Below, in pieces: positions 1 through 9,013 of a stretch of DNA of 64,000 bases. The notes under the pieces were generated by a model, which was given only the letters and a program-made list of their open reading frames with translations, made no database searches and was not told the DNA's origin. The DNA comes from Chromatiaceae bacterium (lineage in GTDB: Bacteria > Pseudomonadota > Gammaproteobacteria > Chromatiales > Chromatiaceae), in assembly GCA_024235415.1 (NCBI GenBank), contig JACKML010000002.1, forward strand, positions 1-64,000, given 5' to 3'. The position numbers and the translations under genes are program-made. Position 1 is the stretch's first letter. Each line of letters opens with the position of its first letter.

Positions 1-2
1 GG

Positions 3-173
3 CCGGCAGACGAGGCGGTCAGCCCCGGAACGAGTGCAGATCCGTCGGCCGACACGCTCGGACTGGGGCTTGACCTGGGGCTGGGTGGCGAAGCGGCCGA
101 ATCACTCCGGCAGGATTCCCCGGTGCCACCCAAGGGAGAAGTCGGCAGGCTTCTGATCAAGGCCGAGTGTTGA
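3..173 (+). CDS. 3' end of an unidentified gene (truncated by window edge)
   Basis: An open frame enters from the left edge and stops at TGA 171-173. It gives 56 residues rich in Gly, Leu, Asp, Ser and Pro, including a short LGLGLDLGLG run, and ends PPKGEVGRLLIKAEC. The composition looks like a low-complexity or disordered C-terminal tail. No domain is recognisable, so no function is assigned. It converges on the U32-family gene, 58 bp away, with no obvious terminator between them. It could be a chance open frame. Confidence 0.35.
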   Translation, partial: PADEAVSPGTSADPSADTLGLGLDLGLGGEAAESLRQDSPVPPKGEVGRLLIKAEC

Positions 174-231
174 GACCGCGTACGCCTGGCGCAGTGGAAC
201 AGTCCGGGCGCCGCCGTGCGCGGATAACGGT

Positions 232-2895
232 TCAGCGCGCAGTCGGCCTCTTCATTGCACTGCGCGCCAATTCCACCCGCACCGCCAGGGAACCGAGTCC
301 GGCACCCTGGCGCCGGCCGTTGGCATCGGTAACCGCATCGATCCGTTCCTGCAGCATCTGTATCGAGAGTTTTCCTTTCAGTACGAGATCGTAGGCTTCG
401 ATGATTCCGGCCACCTCGTGTGCCGGTTCGTCGACCAGTTCGATGCGGTAGTGACCGATGCCGGCCGCACACAGGTCTGCCAACAGCGGGGCTGCCGACT
501 GTGCCGCGGCATTGAACACCGTGTTGCGGCACCCGATATCGGCGAGCACCAGATGGTCGGCACCACCGGGGTCGCGTAGATGCAGCGTGTGTGTTTCACA
601 CGGCCGACCGCAATCGCGGTAGCTGTTTCCGCTCGACAGGAACCGGGCGAACACGCAGTACTCGGTGTGAAAAATCGGAAGGTGGTGGTGCGCAATCAAT
701 TCGAGACGCGAGCGCAGTTCGGTCGGCAGGGCACGTGCGAGTGCAGCGACCTGGTCGCCGTTGAGATCATGCGTCAACGCGAGGCGGCTCAATCCACTGC
801 CGAGCAACCGCTGTGCACTGAGAAGGTTGGCGGCATTGAGTGAAAAATCACCGTGCAGCACGGGTATGCGTGTCTCGCCGTCGTCGAGCAGGGCGCCGCT
901 GCCGCCGTATTGTTGCAGCTGCCACAGCAGGCCGGCCGAACGAACCAGCAAGGCGTCCGGCTGCAGTCGGCAGTAGTAGAGCCACAAGCGCTGCTCACCG
1001 GGCTTGAAGATGCGCGGCGCGGCGACAACCAGTCGGCGTCCGGCGTCGCGCACCTGCTGGCAGGCATCTTTGAGTCCATGGACCTCGAGGAAATCAACCA
1101 CGATCTCGTCGACATCTGCGACTGTGAGGGCCGCGTCGACCTGCGCCCTGGTGCGGCATAGCAGGCTGAGGCGGGGGACTGCAGTTTGCGGAAGTCCATC
1201 AGTCTCGGGCAGGCACGCCGGTAATGCGAGATCAGCGGCGAGTCCATCGGCGCGATGGTGTCGGCGCCGCTCGGCGAGCAGGTTGTCTACTGCCGCACGG
1301 CGCGCGGCCTTGATCTCGCCCAGCGGAAGGAACAGGCGACCTTCGGCAAGCGATGCCGCGATACGCATTTCATCGATAGCGAACGGCGTGTCGCCAAGTT
1401 GACCGATCGCCTTGCCGATCCTGTCGGCATCGAGCGGACTGGCGCTGGCGACCTGCAGGCTCGCATTGCTGGTGCCTCGTCCGGTGCGCCCATCGCGGTC
1501 ACTCAGGGTGATCCGCAGCGGCGTGCCAAGCTCGCCGGCGACAGCAACCGTGACCGTTACCGGTCGTGCGGCGTGGCGAGGATCGAGTGACGTGCCGCCA
1601 TCCCGGGTGCTGTCGCGGCTGCGCCAGATCAGGTCGCCCACCCGAATGCGGTTGGCGACAAAGTCCGGGCCGAAAAGAAGTTCGACTGTGCCCTGGTCCG
1701 TTTCATCCGTCAGTGATGTGCCGTCGGCGTCGATGACGTGGTGCACATTGCCGCCGACCTCGCGCTGCTCGGGACGACCGCTGTCGAACACCAGTCCGTC
1801 ACCGCGTTTGAGCGGACCGTCGAGTTCGGCGCGGACACTGCGCTCGGCGACGCCGCAGACCTTTCCGACGAACAGGCCGCGATGCCGCGGGTTGCGCCCG
1901 ATGACCAGTGACTGGTGGCGGGGTCCCTCGAGAAAGCCCGGTGTCAATCCATCGGCCGTCGCGTGCTGCCCTCGGGAAAAAGTCTGTGCGAGTTCACGCC
2001 GTTGTCGTGTTGCCAAAGGGTAGGCGTCGGCGACGTCGATGCCGGCGTTCAGGTCGACCCAGATCTGATCGAGGGCTGTCCGGTAGGCGGTCACTGTCGC
2101 GGCCACGTAATCCGGCCCCTTGAGGCGGCCTTCGATCTTGAAACTGCACACACCCGCCCTGACCAGGCGAGGCAGCAGTGGCAACGCCATCAGGTCCTGC
2201 GGCGACAGCAGGTAGCGATGGTCCCCACGATCGGATGGTTCACCATCGATCACCAACCCGTAAGGGAGCCGGCAGGCCTGCGCGCACTGGCCTCGGTTGG
2301 CCGAACGACCGCCCCAGGCCTCGCTCGAGAAGCACTGTCCGCTGTAGCTGACACACAAGGCACCATGTACGAACACCTCGATCTCGAGCGGGCCGTCGTG
2401 CACCACCTGGGCGATCTCGTCGATCGACAGTTCGCGGCCGATGACCACGCGGCTGACGCCGAGTTGGCTGGCAAACGCCACGCCCGCAACATCGGTGATC
2501 GACATCTGGGTGCTGCCGTGGATCGGCAGGCCGGGTGCCGTTTGCCTGGCCAGGTGCGCCAGCCCGATGTCCTGAACAATCAATGCGTCGACACCGGCCT
2601 GTGCGGCGCCACGCACCAGTTGTTCGGCACGCGCGAGTTCTTCGTCGAAGATCAGCGTATTGAGCGTCAGGTAGCCGCGGACGCCGCGTTCGTGCAGGTA
2701 GTCCATGGTGGCGGCCAAGGTGTCGACGGCGAAAGACGTGGCGCGGACGCGTGCGTTGAGGCCGCTGTCGAGGCCGAAGTAGACGGCGTCCGCGCCGGCC
2801 CAGACAGCTGCTTCGAGTTGCGCCCGCCCACCTGCCGGCGCAAGGATTTCGGGTTTGCCTTCAGGCAAAAGTGCGTGGTGGGACGGGTGTTGCAT
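232..2895 (-). CDS. U32 peptidase-family protein, RlhA-like (long form)
   Basis: This is an 887-residue member of the U32 'peptidase' family, whose characterised bacterial relatives are RNA hydroxylation factors rather than proteases. The U32 signature is intact at about residues 172-191 (E-V-F-V-H-G-A-L-C ... G-Q-C-F-S). It is followed by GRSANRGQCAQACRLPY and SFKIEGRLK, both close to E. coli RlhA, which acts in 23S rRNA C2501 hydroxylation. E. coli RlhA is about 650 aa; this long form carries a DUF3656-type middle region and a second Cys-rich C-terminal segment (CGRPC). The open frame extends upstream to 3168, but the extra 91 residues are Cys/Arg/Ser-rich and unlike the family. The start was therefore placed at MQHPSHH, where a GAGAA sits just upstream. 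The exact RNA substrate is inferred. Confidence 0.8.
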   Translation of the reverse strand: MQHPSHHALLPEGKPEILAPAGGRAQLEAAVWAGADAVYFGLDSGLNARVRATSFAVDTLAATMDYLHERGVRGYLTLNTLIFDEELARAEQLVRGAAQAGVDALIVQDIGLAHLARQTAPGLPIHGSTQMSITDVAGVAFASQLGVSRVVIGRELSIDEIAQVVHDGPLEIEVFVHGALCVSYSGQCFSSEAWGGRSANRGQCAQACRLPYGLVIDGEPSDRGDHRYLLSPQDLMALPLLPRLVRAGVCSFKIEGRLKGPDYVAATVTAYRTALDQIWVDLNAGIDVADAYPLATRQRRELAQTFSRGQHATADGLTPGFLEGPRHQSLVIGRNPRHRGLFVGKVCGVAERSVRAELDGPLKRGDGLVFDSGRPEQREVGGNVHHVIDADGTSLTDETDQGTVELLFGPDFVANRIRVGDLIWRSRDSTRDGGTSLDPRHAARPVTVTVAVAGELGTPLRITLSDRDGRTGRGTSNASLQVASASPLDADRIGKAIGQLGDTPFAIDEMRIAASLAEGRLFLPLGEIKAARRAAVDNLLAERRRHHRADGLAADLALPACLPETDGLPQTAVPRLSLLCRTRAQVDAALTVADVDEIVVDFLEVHGLKDACQQVRDAGRRLVVAAPRIFKPGEQRLWLYYCRLQPDALLVRSAGLLWQLQQYGGSGALLDDGETRIPVLHGDFSLNAANLLSAQRLLGSGLSRLALTHDLNGDQVAALARALPTELRSRLELIAHHHLPIFHTEYCVFARFLSSGNSYRDCGRPCETHTLHLRDPGGADHLVLADIGCRNTVFNAAAQSAAPLLADLCAAGIGHYRIELVDEPAHEVAGIIEAYDLVLKGKLSIQMLQERIDAVTDANGRRQGAGLGSLAVRVELARSAMKRPTAR

Positions 2896-3013
2896 GACCG
2901 AATTCTCGCAGATACGAGACTGGCCGGTCGAATTCGACAGCAGACCGCGGCGCGGGTCGGGCGACAGGCCCGGCACCTCGTCGATCAGTTTGACGGGATG
3001 ATGTAGCGCCGGG

Positions 3014-3256
3014 TCAGCAGTCGTACTCGCCGAGGCGTGCGCGTGGCGGGTTCCATCGGATGCCGAACAGGGCGAGCGCCGCGTACGGCAAGGCGAGCAG
3101 CAGCAAAAGGCTGAGTTGGGATACGAGGGACAGGTCTTGCAGTCCCATGCCCGGTGCCAGATCTGCATGCAGGGTCGAGGCCTGGTATGCCAGGGGCGCG
3201 TGCAACAGCACGATCAGGGTGGCGATCATCAGGTGACGGATAAAGGCGGCGATCAT
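3014..3256 (-). CDS. Small two-helix membrane protein, hypothetical
   Basis: The product has 80 residues. A hydrophobic N-terminal segment (about residues 6-25, IRHLMIATLIVLLHAPLAY) and a second one (about 45-65, LSLLLLLALPYAALALFGI) are joined by a short polar loop. The tail is basic. I do not recognise a family. The start at 3256 was preferred over 3310 because the extra 18 residues are Cys/Trp-rich and would delay the first helix. The gene lies upstream of the U32 gene on the same strand, about 120 bp away, so co-transcription is possible. A role in the envelope is the only thing the sequence suggests. Confidence 0.45.
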   Translation of the reverse strand: MIAAFIRHLMIATLIVLLHAPLAYQASTLHADLAPGMGLQDLSLVSQLSLLLLLALPYAALALFGIRWNPPRARLGEYDC

Positions 3257-3406
3257 AACGGGCAGGCTCCAACACCAACACCCGCCTGCGCGGTGCCCGG
3301 ATGTGGCCACCGCCTGGGGTGTCGTTCTTCTGTTGGAGTTAGCGCCCGGTCGGCGCCGGCCTTTAGCCTGGGAATGCGTGTCCTACGGCGGAGCGGACGC
3401 GGCAGG

Positions 3407-4144
3407 TCAGTGGCGCAGCAACAGCGAAATGCCGCTGACCACCAGCAGCAGGCTCACCGCCACCTGAAAGGTCCGCTGGGTGATGTTGGTGTGCACGTGG
3501 CCGCCGACGTACAGCCCAATGGCCATGACCGGCAGCGAGAATGCTGCCAGTACCAGCCAGTCACGATCGAAAAAGCCACCGGAGAAATAGCCGGTCAGGC
3601 GACCCGCACCGTCCATCAGGAACACCGTGGCGAAGGTCGCCCGAAACTGGGTCTTCGGCAGACCGCGGTGTTTGAGATAGACCACATAGAAGGGTCCGCC
3701 AGTGCCGAACAGGGTGCCGACCAGGCCGCCCAGGGCACCTGCCGGCGCGGCCCACAGCCCGGAAACCCTTGTGCTGCCTTCATTCACGAACAGTGTGTAC
3801 ATCGCGTACAGCAGCACGAATACGCCCAGACCATGCGCCAACATGACCGAATCGACCGTCTTGAACAGATACAGGCCTGTGAGCACGCCGATTGCCGTGA
3901 ACGGCAGCAGGGGGAAGATCTGCCGCCATTGGATCTGCGCGCGGTCTTTGAGACCGTGACTGGCAGAGGCGACGTAGTCGAGCAGCACCACCAGCGGGAC
4001 CACTACCGTCAGCGGCAGGAACAGGGCCAGCAGGGGGATAGCGATCAGCCCGGAACCAAAACCGGCGATGCCGCGCACGACATAGGCGACGATCAGTGTT
4101 ACGGCACCAAACAGCCAGTATGAGGCTGGGATCGAATCAAACAC
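3407..4144 (-). CDS. TauE/SafE-family sulfite/organosulfonate exporter-like permease
   Basis: This 245-residue integral membrane protein has about eight hydrophobic helices. Two family-like glycine-rich re-entrant motifs are visible: RGIAGFGSGLIAIPLLAL near residue 24 and GALGGLVGTLFGTGGPFYVVYL near residue 137. They have the internal repeat expected of the TauE/SafE (DUF81) family, which exports sulfite, sulfoacetate or related anions. The length is normal for the family. An AT-rich 260 bp region upstream (4145-4407, including an A/T stretch at about 4257-4285) separates it from recN and probably holds its promoter. The substrate cannot be read from sequence; a sulfur anion would fit the nearby sat gene. 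Confidence 0.8.
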   Translation of the reverse strand: MFDSIPASYWLFGAVTLIVAYVVRGIAGFGSGLIAIPLLALFLPLTVVVPLVVLLDYVASASHGLKDRAQIQWRQIFPLLPFTAIGVLTGLYLFKTVDSVMLAHGLGVFVLLYAMYTLFVNEGSTRVSGLWAAPAGALGGLVGTLFGTGGPFYVVYLKHRGLPKTQFRATFATVFLMDGAGRLTGYFSGGFFDRDWLVLAAFSLPVMAIGLYVGGHVHTNITQRTFQVAVSLLLVVSGISLLLRH

Positions 4145-4407
4145 CAGGTCGGCCCTTGGTTGGATGGATGCAGTCAGGCTGACGCGCTACTGCATCTTTG
4201 TTATGGATACGCATCCCCAACACGGTGGAGGCAATGCGAATCCGGTGCTTAGGCACTTAATTATTATTTTTTGATTTCATTTAGTTAGAAACGATTCTGC
4301 ACGCGAATTGTAGCGCAGTAAAGAATGCTTTTCACAATTGGAGAAGTAAAAGACTTTTTGTTCCGACCGGTGTGGTCAGGGCAGGATAGGGCGTCCGCGG
4401 GATGCTC

Positions 4408-6081
4408 TCAGGCCGCGCCCTGGGCGCGTTCAATCATCTCCAGGGCATGCCGGCGCGTCTGTTCGGTGATATCGACACCGCCCAGCATCCGCGCAACTTC
4501 ATCGATACGCGCGTCGTCGTCCAGGCAATCGATACCGGTTTCAGTGGTCTTGCCATCCGTCATTTTGTGCACACGCAGCTGATGGTGGGCCTGTGATGCC
4601 ACCTGCGGCAGGTGGGTAACGCATAGGATCTGGCGATCCCTGGCCAGTCTGCGCAGCAGTTGACCCACGATCTCTGCGACCGCGCCGCCGATGCCGACGT
4701 CGACCTCATCGAAGATCAGGGTCGGCACACTGCCGCAATTGGCGGTCGCGACCTGGATCGCCAGGCTGATGCGCGACAGTTCACCGCCCGACGCGACATC
4801 GGACAGCGGCGCTTCGGCTTGTCCCGGGTTGGCCGCAACCAGGAAAGTGACGCGGTCGATCCCGTGTGGCCCGGGCTTTTGCGCGTCGGGCTCGCAGCCG
4901 ATGTGCAGTCTGCCGCCCTTCATGCCGAGCGTCTGCATGCTGTCGGTGACTGTGGCGGACAATGCCTTGGCTGCTTTGAGGCGTGCCGTGCCAAGTTTGG
5001 CGGCGGTGCTGAAATAGGCCTTCTCGGCCCTGCCGGCGGCGTCCTGCAGGCGCAGCAGATCATGATCGGCGTTGGCCAAGGCGTCGGCTTCTTCGCGCAG
5101 TCGTTGCAGCAGATCCACGAGTTGGTCCGGAGTTACCCGGTGCTTGCGCGCTGCGTCGTGCAGGCATCCGAGCTGGGTATCGACTTGTGCAAGCCGCTCT
5201 GGATCGAGCTCGACGTGATCCTGATATCGGCGAAGTACCCCGACTGCCTCTTCGATCTGGATGCCGGCCGTCTCGAGAAGGTCACGGGCCTCGGCGAGGG
5301 AGGGGTCGAGCTCGGCGAGTGTTGTCAGGACACCGCTGGCGTGATCCAGCGAGCTGCGCATGGAGGGCTCATCGTCACCCAGTGCCGCGAGCACCATGGC
5401 GCTGTCGCCGAGCAGCTTCTCTGCATGCGCGAGCCTGGCCTGTTCCGCTTCCAGCTCGATCAGGCTGTCGTGGTCGATCGCCACGTCTTCCAGTTCGCGG
5501 ATCTGATAGCTCAGATAGTCGAGCCGGCTTGCGCGATCGTCGCCGGCCTGTTGCAGGGTCGCGAGTTGATCGAGTGCATGGCGCCAGGCCTGGTAAAGCT
5601 GAGCGAGTTGCCGTACATCCTGGCGCAGCCCGGCATAGGCATCCAGCAGCTGGCGCTGCGCAGCGGCATGCAACAGTGACTGGTGGGCGTGCTGACCATG
5701 GATGTCGACCAGCCGGTCGCCCAGTTCACGCAACAGTGACTGTGGTACGGGTGTGGCATTGATGTAGGCGCGGCTGCGGCCATCACGCACCAGCACGCGA
5801 CGCAGCAGGCATTCGCCGTCCGCGCCCAGGTCGTGTTGTTGCAGCCAGTCGAGTGCCGGCGAGTCATCCTCCAGGTCGAAACCTACGCTGATCTCCGCCT
5901 GGTCTGCGCCCATGCGGATCATGCCGTTGTCGGCCTTCTCCCCGAGGGCCAGGCCAAGGGCGTCGATCAGGATCGATTTCCCCGCGCCGGTCTCGCCGGT
6001 GAGCGCAGTCATGCCGTGGCGCAGATCGAGGTCGAGGCTGCGGACGATAACCAGATTGCGAATCGAGATGCGGCTCAGCAT
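4408..6081 (-). CDS. recN: DNA repair protein RecN
   Basis: RecN is an SMC-like ATPase that gathers DNA ends in recombinational double-strand break repair. The 557 residues match the family length. Walker A is GETGAGKS at residues 29-36. A long heptad-rich coiled-coil region occupies about 150-370. The ABC signature ASGGELSRISLAI lies at about 430-442 and Walker B LIFDEVDVGIGG at 455-466, followed by the VTHLPQVAS switch region. It starts 3 bp after the nadK stop on the same strand, so the two form an operon, as in many gammaproteobacteria. No LexA box was noticed directly upstream. Confidence 0.96.
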   Translation of the reverse strand: MLSRISIRNLVIVRSLDLDLRHGMTALTGETGAGKSILIDALGLALGEKADNGMIRMGADQAEISVGFDLEDDSPALDWLQQHDLGADGECLLRRVLVRDGRSRAYINATPVPQSLLRELGDRLVDIHGQHAHQSLLHAAAQRQLLDAYAGLRQDVRQLAQLYQAWRHALDQLATLQQAGDDRASRLDYLSYQIRELEDVAIDHDSLIELEAEQARLAHAEKLLGDSAMVLAALGDDEPSMRSSLDHASGVLTTLAELDPSLAEARDLLETAGIQIEEAVGVLRRYQDHVELDPERLAQVDTQLGCLHDAARKHRVTPDQLVDLLQRLREEADALANADHDLLRLQDAAGRAEKAYFSTAAKLGTARLKAAKALSATVTDSMQTLGMKGGRLHIGCEPDAQKPGPHGIDRVTFLVAANPGQAEAPLSDVASGGELSRISLAIQVATANCGSVPTLIFDEVDVGIGGAVAEIVGQLLRRLARDRQILCVTHLPQVASQAHHQLRVHKMTDGKTTETGIDCLDDDARIDEVARMLGGVDITEQTRRHALEMIERAQGAA

Positions 6082-6084
6082 CGA

Positions 6085-6966
6085 TCAGTTCTTCGGCAGT
6101 TCGCCCCAGCCGAGCTTGGCCCGAAGGACATCGAAGTGATCGTGTCCGACCGGGTGCAGCAGGCGTACGCGGGTGCGGTGGCGGTTGACCCTTAGCTTTT
6201 CGCCTTCACCAATGGTCAGGCTGGTCGCGCCGTCGCAGGTGATGCGCACATCCTGCGGATCGGTATGCCCGCATACCGAGATCTCGATCTCGCTGGCGGC
6301 ATCGATCACGATCGGGCGGTTGCTCAACGTATGCGGACAGATCGGCACCAGGGCAATGGCATCCAGTCCCGGTGTCAACAGGGGGCCGCCACCGGACAAT
6401 GCATAGGCGGTCGAGCCGGTCGGGGTGGAGATGATCAGGCCGTCCGAACGCTGCGTGTACACGAAGCGGCCGTCGATCCAGGTCTCGAACTCGATCATCC
6501 GCGCAATGTTCCACTTGTGCAGCACCACGTCGTTGAACGCCAGCGACGGTGCACGATTGCCGACCTGTGCGCTGAGCAGGAAGCGCTGATCTTCTTCGTA
6601 CTCGCCGTCCAGCACGGCGGCCACACATCTGCCGATGTCATCCGGCGTGATATCGACCAGGAACCCGAGTCTTCCGAGGTTGACGCCGAGCAGTGGGATC
6701 TTGTGGTCGGCGAGCTGACGTGCGGCGCTCAACAGCGTACCGTCACCGCCGACGACGATTGCGAGGTCACATTGCCTGCCCAACTCGTCGAGCGACAGCC
6801 CCTGGCCGAGTTCCAGCAGCGCCGCCGAGCGCTCGTCGGGCAGCATGGTGAGCTGGCGCGCAGCGAGCAAGTCGCGCAGATGGCGCAGGGGGGAAACCAG
6901 CTTGCCGGCAACATCCGGCTTGGCGATGACCGCGATACGCTGAAACTGGTTGGCCGCGTGGTTCAA
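6085..6966 (-). CDS. nadK: NAD kinase
   Basis: NAD kinase phosphorylates NAD+ to NADP+ in the cytoplasm. From a TTG start at 6966 the protein is 293 aa, matching E. coli NadK (292). The GGDGT motif is at residues 73-77, the conserved Asn-Asp at 145-146 (FNDVV) and TPTGSTAYALSGGGP at 181-195. The frame stays open to an ATG at 7074, but that start would add 36 unrelated residues and would overlap the hrcA promoter on the other strand. The internal TTG is therefore preferred, although its ribosome site is weak. The gene is divergent from hrcA and leads into recN. Confidence 0.93.
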   Translation of the reverse strand: MNHAANQFQRIAVIAKPDVAGKLVSPLRHLRDLLAARQLTMLPDERSAALLELGQGLSLDELGRQCDLAIVVGGDGTLLSAARQLADHKIPLLGVNLGRLGFLVDITPDDIGRCVAAVLDGEYEEDQRFLLSAQVGNRAPSLAFNDVVLHKWNIARMIEFETWIDGRFVYTQRSDGLIISTPTGSTAYALSGGGPLLTPGLDAIALVPICPHTLSNRPIVIDAASEIEISVCGHTDPQDVRITCDGATSLTIGEGEKLRVNRHRTRVRLLHPVGHDHFDVLRAKLGWGELPKN

Positions 6967-7049
6967 GGTACGGTTCGTTCCGCCGGTCGGGAAATGAAGC
7001 TGGAAACTAGCATGTGCCCTGCCGCCAGCCAAGCGTGCCGGCGGTCGCC

Positions 7050-7079
7050 TTGACACCGAAAAAAGAGCCTCCACATAAT
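7050..7079 (+). promoter_or_regulatory. Sigma-70-type promoter for hrcA
   Basis: A perfect -35 TTGACA (7050-7055) and a -10 CATAAT (7074-7079) are separated by 18 bp, in the divergent nadK/hrcA region. Transcription would begin near 7086, upstream of both candidate hrcA starts. A CTTGACA overlapping the -35 also loosely resembles an RpoH -35 element. Confidence 0.6.
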
Positions 7080-7144
7080 CCAGACGAACCCTTGGACCCT
7101 GGCGCAGGCTATAGTTGCGTCATCCCCTTGACTGGCAACGAGCA

Positions 7145-8206
7145 GTGACAGCAGGCAGCCCGGAAAATGCGATCAGTGAGCGTGCCCAGCACTTCTTGAA
7201 GGTGTTGATCGAACGCTACATCCAGGATGGGCACCCCGTGGGGTCGCGCACGCTGGCCAAGGACGCCGGACTCGATCTCAGTCCTGCGACCATTCGCAAC
7301 GTGATGGCCGACCTCGAGGATCTAGGGCTGGTGACCTCGCCGCACACCTCGGCGGGACGCATCCCGACGGTGCCCGGTTACCGCCTTTTCGTTGATTCCC
7401 TGTTATCGCTCAAGCCGCTCGACAAGGCCATGTTGCGTCAGGTCCAGCAGCGGCTCGATATTCGCGAGGCGCCGTCTGGTCTGCTCGATTCGGCGTCGCA
7501 CCTGCTGTCCAGTCTGACCCATCTCGCCGGCGTGGTGATGGTCCCGAAGCATAATCAGGTCAGGATCAGGCAGATCGAATTTGTCCCGCTGTCGGAAGAG
7601 CGGGTGTTGACTGTCATCGTGACCTCCACTGGTGAGGTGTACAACCGGATCATCCGCACCTCGCGGGTGTTCAGCCGCAGTGAACTGGAACAGCTCAGCA
7701 ATTACATCACCAGTCACTACGCGGGCAACGATCTTGCCGGTATCCGGCGCCGTGTGCTGCGCGAGATGCAGGAGACCAAGCGCAACCTCGATGCCCTGAT
7801 GGTGCAGGCGCTGGAGGTTGCCAGGGCCGCTTTCTTCGGCGACGGCGACGACAACGAGGGCAAGGGTGACTTCGTGGTCGCGGGCCAGACCAATCTGATG
7901 GATTTCGACGAGTTGGCGCAGATGGACAGCCTGCGGTCGCTGTTTGACGCATTCACCGAAAAGCAGGAAATCCTGCACCTGCTCGATCGCAGCCTCGAGG
8001 CGGACGGGGTGCAGATCTTCATCGGCGAGGAGTCCGGCTACACGACGCTGAAGGACTGCTCGGTGATCACCGCGCCCTACGGCGTGAATTCCCAGGTGGT
8101 CGGGGTGCTGGGCGTCATCGGCCCCACCCGCATCGCCTACGATCGGGTGATCCCGATCGTGGAACTGACGGCAAAGGTGCTCGGCAGCGCGCTCGCGTCA
8201 CGCTGA
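7145..8206 (+). CDS. hrcA: Heat-inducible transcription repressor HrcA
   Basis: HrcA represses heat-shock operons by binding CIRCE operators and depends on GroEL for activity. The 353-residue product has the N-terminal winged-helix region (SERAQHFLKVLIERYIQDG, then GSRTLAKDAGLDLSPATIRN as the recognition helix and LVTSPHTSAGRIPTVPGYR). The dimerisation/GAF-like C-terminal region includes FIGEESGY. A GTG start at 7145 fits other HrcA N-termini; a TTG at 7115 in frame is an alternative. It heads hrcA-grpE-dnaK-dnaJ. No CIRCE inverted repeat (TTAGCACTC/GAGTGCTAA) was found near these genes, so its operator must lie elsewhere, probably at groESL outside the window. Confidence 0.93.
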   Translation: MTAGSPENAISERAQHFLKVLIERYIQDGHPVGSRTLAKDAGLDLSPATIRNVMADLEDLGLVTSPHTSAGRIPTVPGYRLFVDSLLSLKPLDKAMLRQVQQRLDIREAPSGLLDSASHLLSSLTHLAGVVMVPKHNQVRIRQIEFVPLSEERVLTVIVTSTGEVYNRIIRTSRVFSRSELEQLSNYITSHYAGNDLAGIRRRVLREMQETKRNLDALMVQALEVARAAFFGDGDDNEGKGDFVVAGQTNLMDFDELAQMDSLRSLFDAFTEKQEILHLLDRSLEADGVQIFIGEESGYTTLKDCSVITAPYGVNSQVVGVLGVIGPTRIAYDRVIPIVELTAKVLGSALASR

Positions 8207-8231
8207 CAGATCTGAAAATTTTCCTGCCGGA

Positions 8232-8259
8232 CTTGTAATCCCGTCCCGCGCCCCCATGT
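8232..8259 (+). promoter_or_regulatory. RpoH (sigma-32) heat-shock promoter before grpE
   Basis: CTTGTAA at 8232-8238 and CCCCATGT at 8252-8259 are separated by 13 bp. This is close to the RpoH consensus CTTGAAA-N13/14-CCCCATNT. It lies in the hrcA-grpE gap, about 80 bp before the grpE start, so grpE can be induced independently of hrcA. Confidence 0.7.
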
Positions 8260-8337
8260 GTTTGTCTGGAATCTTCGGGACAGGGTTTCCCGTCGAACTG
8301 AATATTCAATAATTTCAAAATCTTGTGCGAGGTTCTG

Positions 8338-8946
8338 ATGAGTGAGCAGCAGGATCGTTCGTTGCGTGAAAAGGGCGCCAGCGATGCGACGACAGAGGCG
8401 GGCGAGGCAACTTTCGAGGAGAGTGCTGCTGAGATGACGGTGGATAGCGAAGTTGCGGAGCACTCTGCCGGAGACCTTTCTGCGCTGCTCGAACAGGCGC
8501 GCGCCAAGGCGGACGAGCATTACGAGCAGTTGATGCGGGCGCACGCCGAGCTGGAGAATCTCAAGCGTCGCCACGCACGCGATCTGGAACAAGCACACAA
8601 ATTCGCGCTCGATAAATTCGTCGCCGAACTGCTGGGCGTCTGGGACAGCCTCGAACTCGGCCACAGCGCGGCGCAGGACGAAAAGGCGGACGTGCAGAAG
8701 CTGCGCGAAGGCACCGAGCTGACGCTCAAGATGCTCAGCAACGCGATGGCAAAATTCGGCGTGGAGCAGATCGACCCGATCAATCAGCCATTCAATCCCG
8801 AATTCCACCAGGCGATGTCAATGCAGCCGCGCGGTGACGTGCCGGCGAATACCGTGGTGGCGGTGGTCCAGAAGGGCTACCTGCTGAACGGCCGCTTGGT
8901 CAGACCGGCCATGGTGATGGTCTCGCAGGCCGCCCCGGCATCTTGA
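8338..8946 (+). CDS. grpE: Nucleotide exchange factor GrpE
   Basis: GrpE releases ADP from DnaK during the chaperone cycle. The 202-residue protein has an acidic, Ser/Thr/Glu-rich N-terminus and a long helix (about residues 50-90, rich in Glu, Ala, Arg and Lys). It ends in the family-type beta domain with FNPEFHQAMSM and VVAVVQKGYLLNGRLVRPAMVMVS. The ATG at 8338 was chosen over a TTG 15 bp upstream. Its own RpoH-type promoter lies about 80 bp upstream. The stop codon overlaps the -35 element of the next heat-shock promoter. Confidence 0.96.
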   Translation: MSEQQDRSLREKGASDATTEAGEATFEESAAEMTVDSEVAEHSAGDLSALLEQARAKADEHYEQLMRAHAELENLKRRHARDLEQAHKFALDKFVAELLGVWDSLELGHSAAQDEKADVQKLREGTELTLKMLSNAMAKFGVEQIDPINQPFNPEFHQAMSMQPRGDVPANTVVAVVQKGYLLNGRLVRPAMVMVSQAAPAS

Positions 8947-8969
8947 AAAAGCACAACGAAACCCCACTT
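8942..8969 (+). promoter_or_regulatory. RpoH (sigma-32) heat-shock promoter before dnaK
   Basis: A perfect -35 CTTGAAA (8942-8948) and a -10 CCCCACTT (8962-8969) are separated by 13 bp. The -35 overlaps the grpE stop codon (TGA 8944-8946). The predicted start, near 8978, leaves a short leader before dnaK. Confidence 0.75.
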
Positions 8970-9013
8970 AAACAACAGTTGCAAACGCATTCCCGAATCG
9001 GAGATTAGACATC

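Noticed and set aside
2896..3168. 91-residue N-terminal extension of the U32 gene
   Set aside because: It is Cys/Ser/Arg-rich, unlike any U32 protein, and overlaps the small membrane-protein gene; the internal ATG gives a normal N-terminus.
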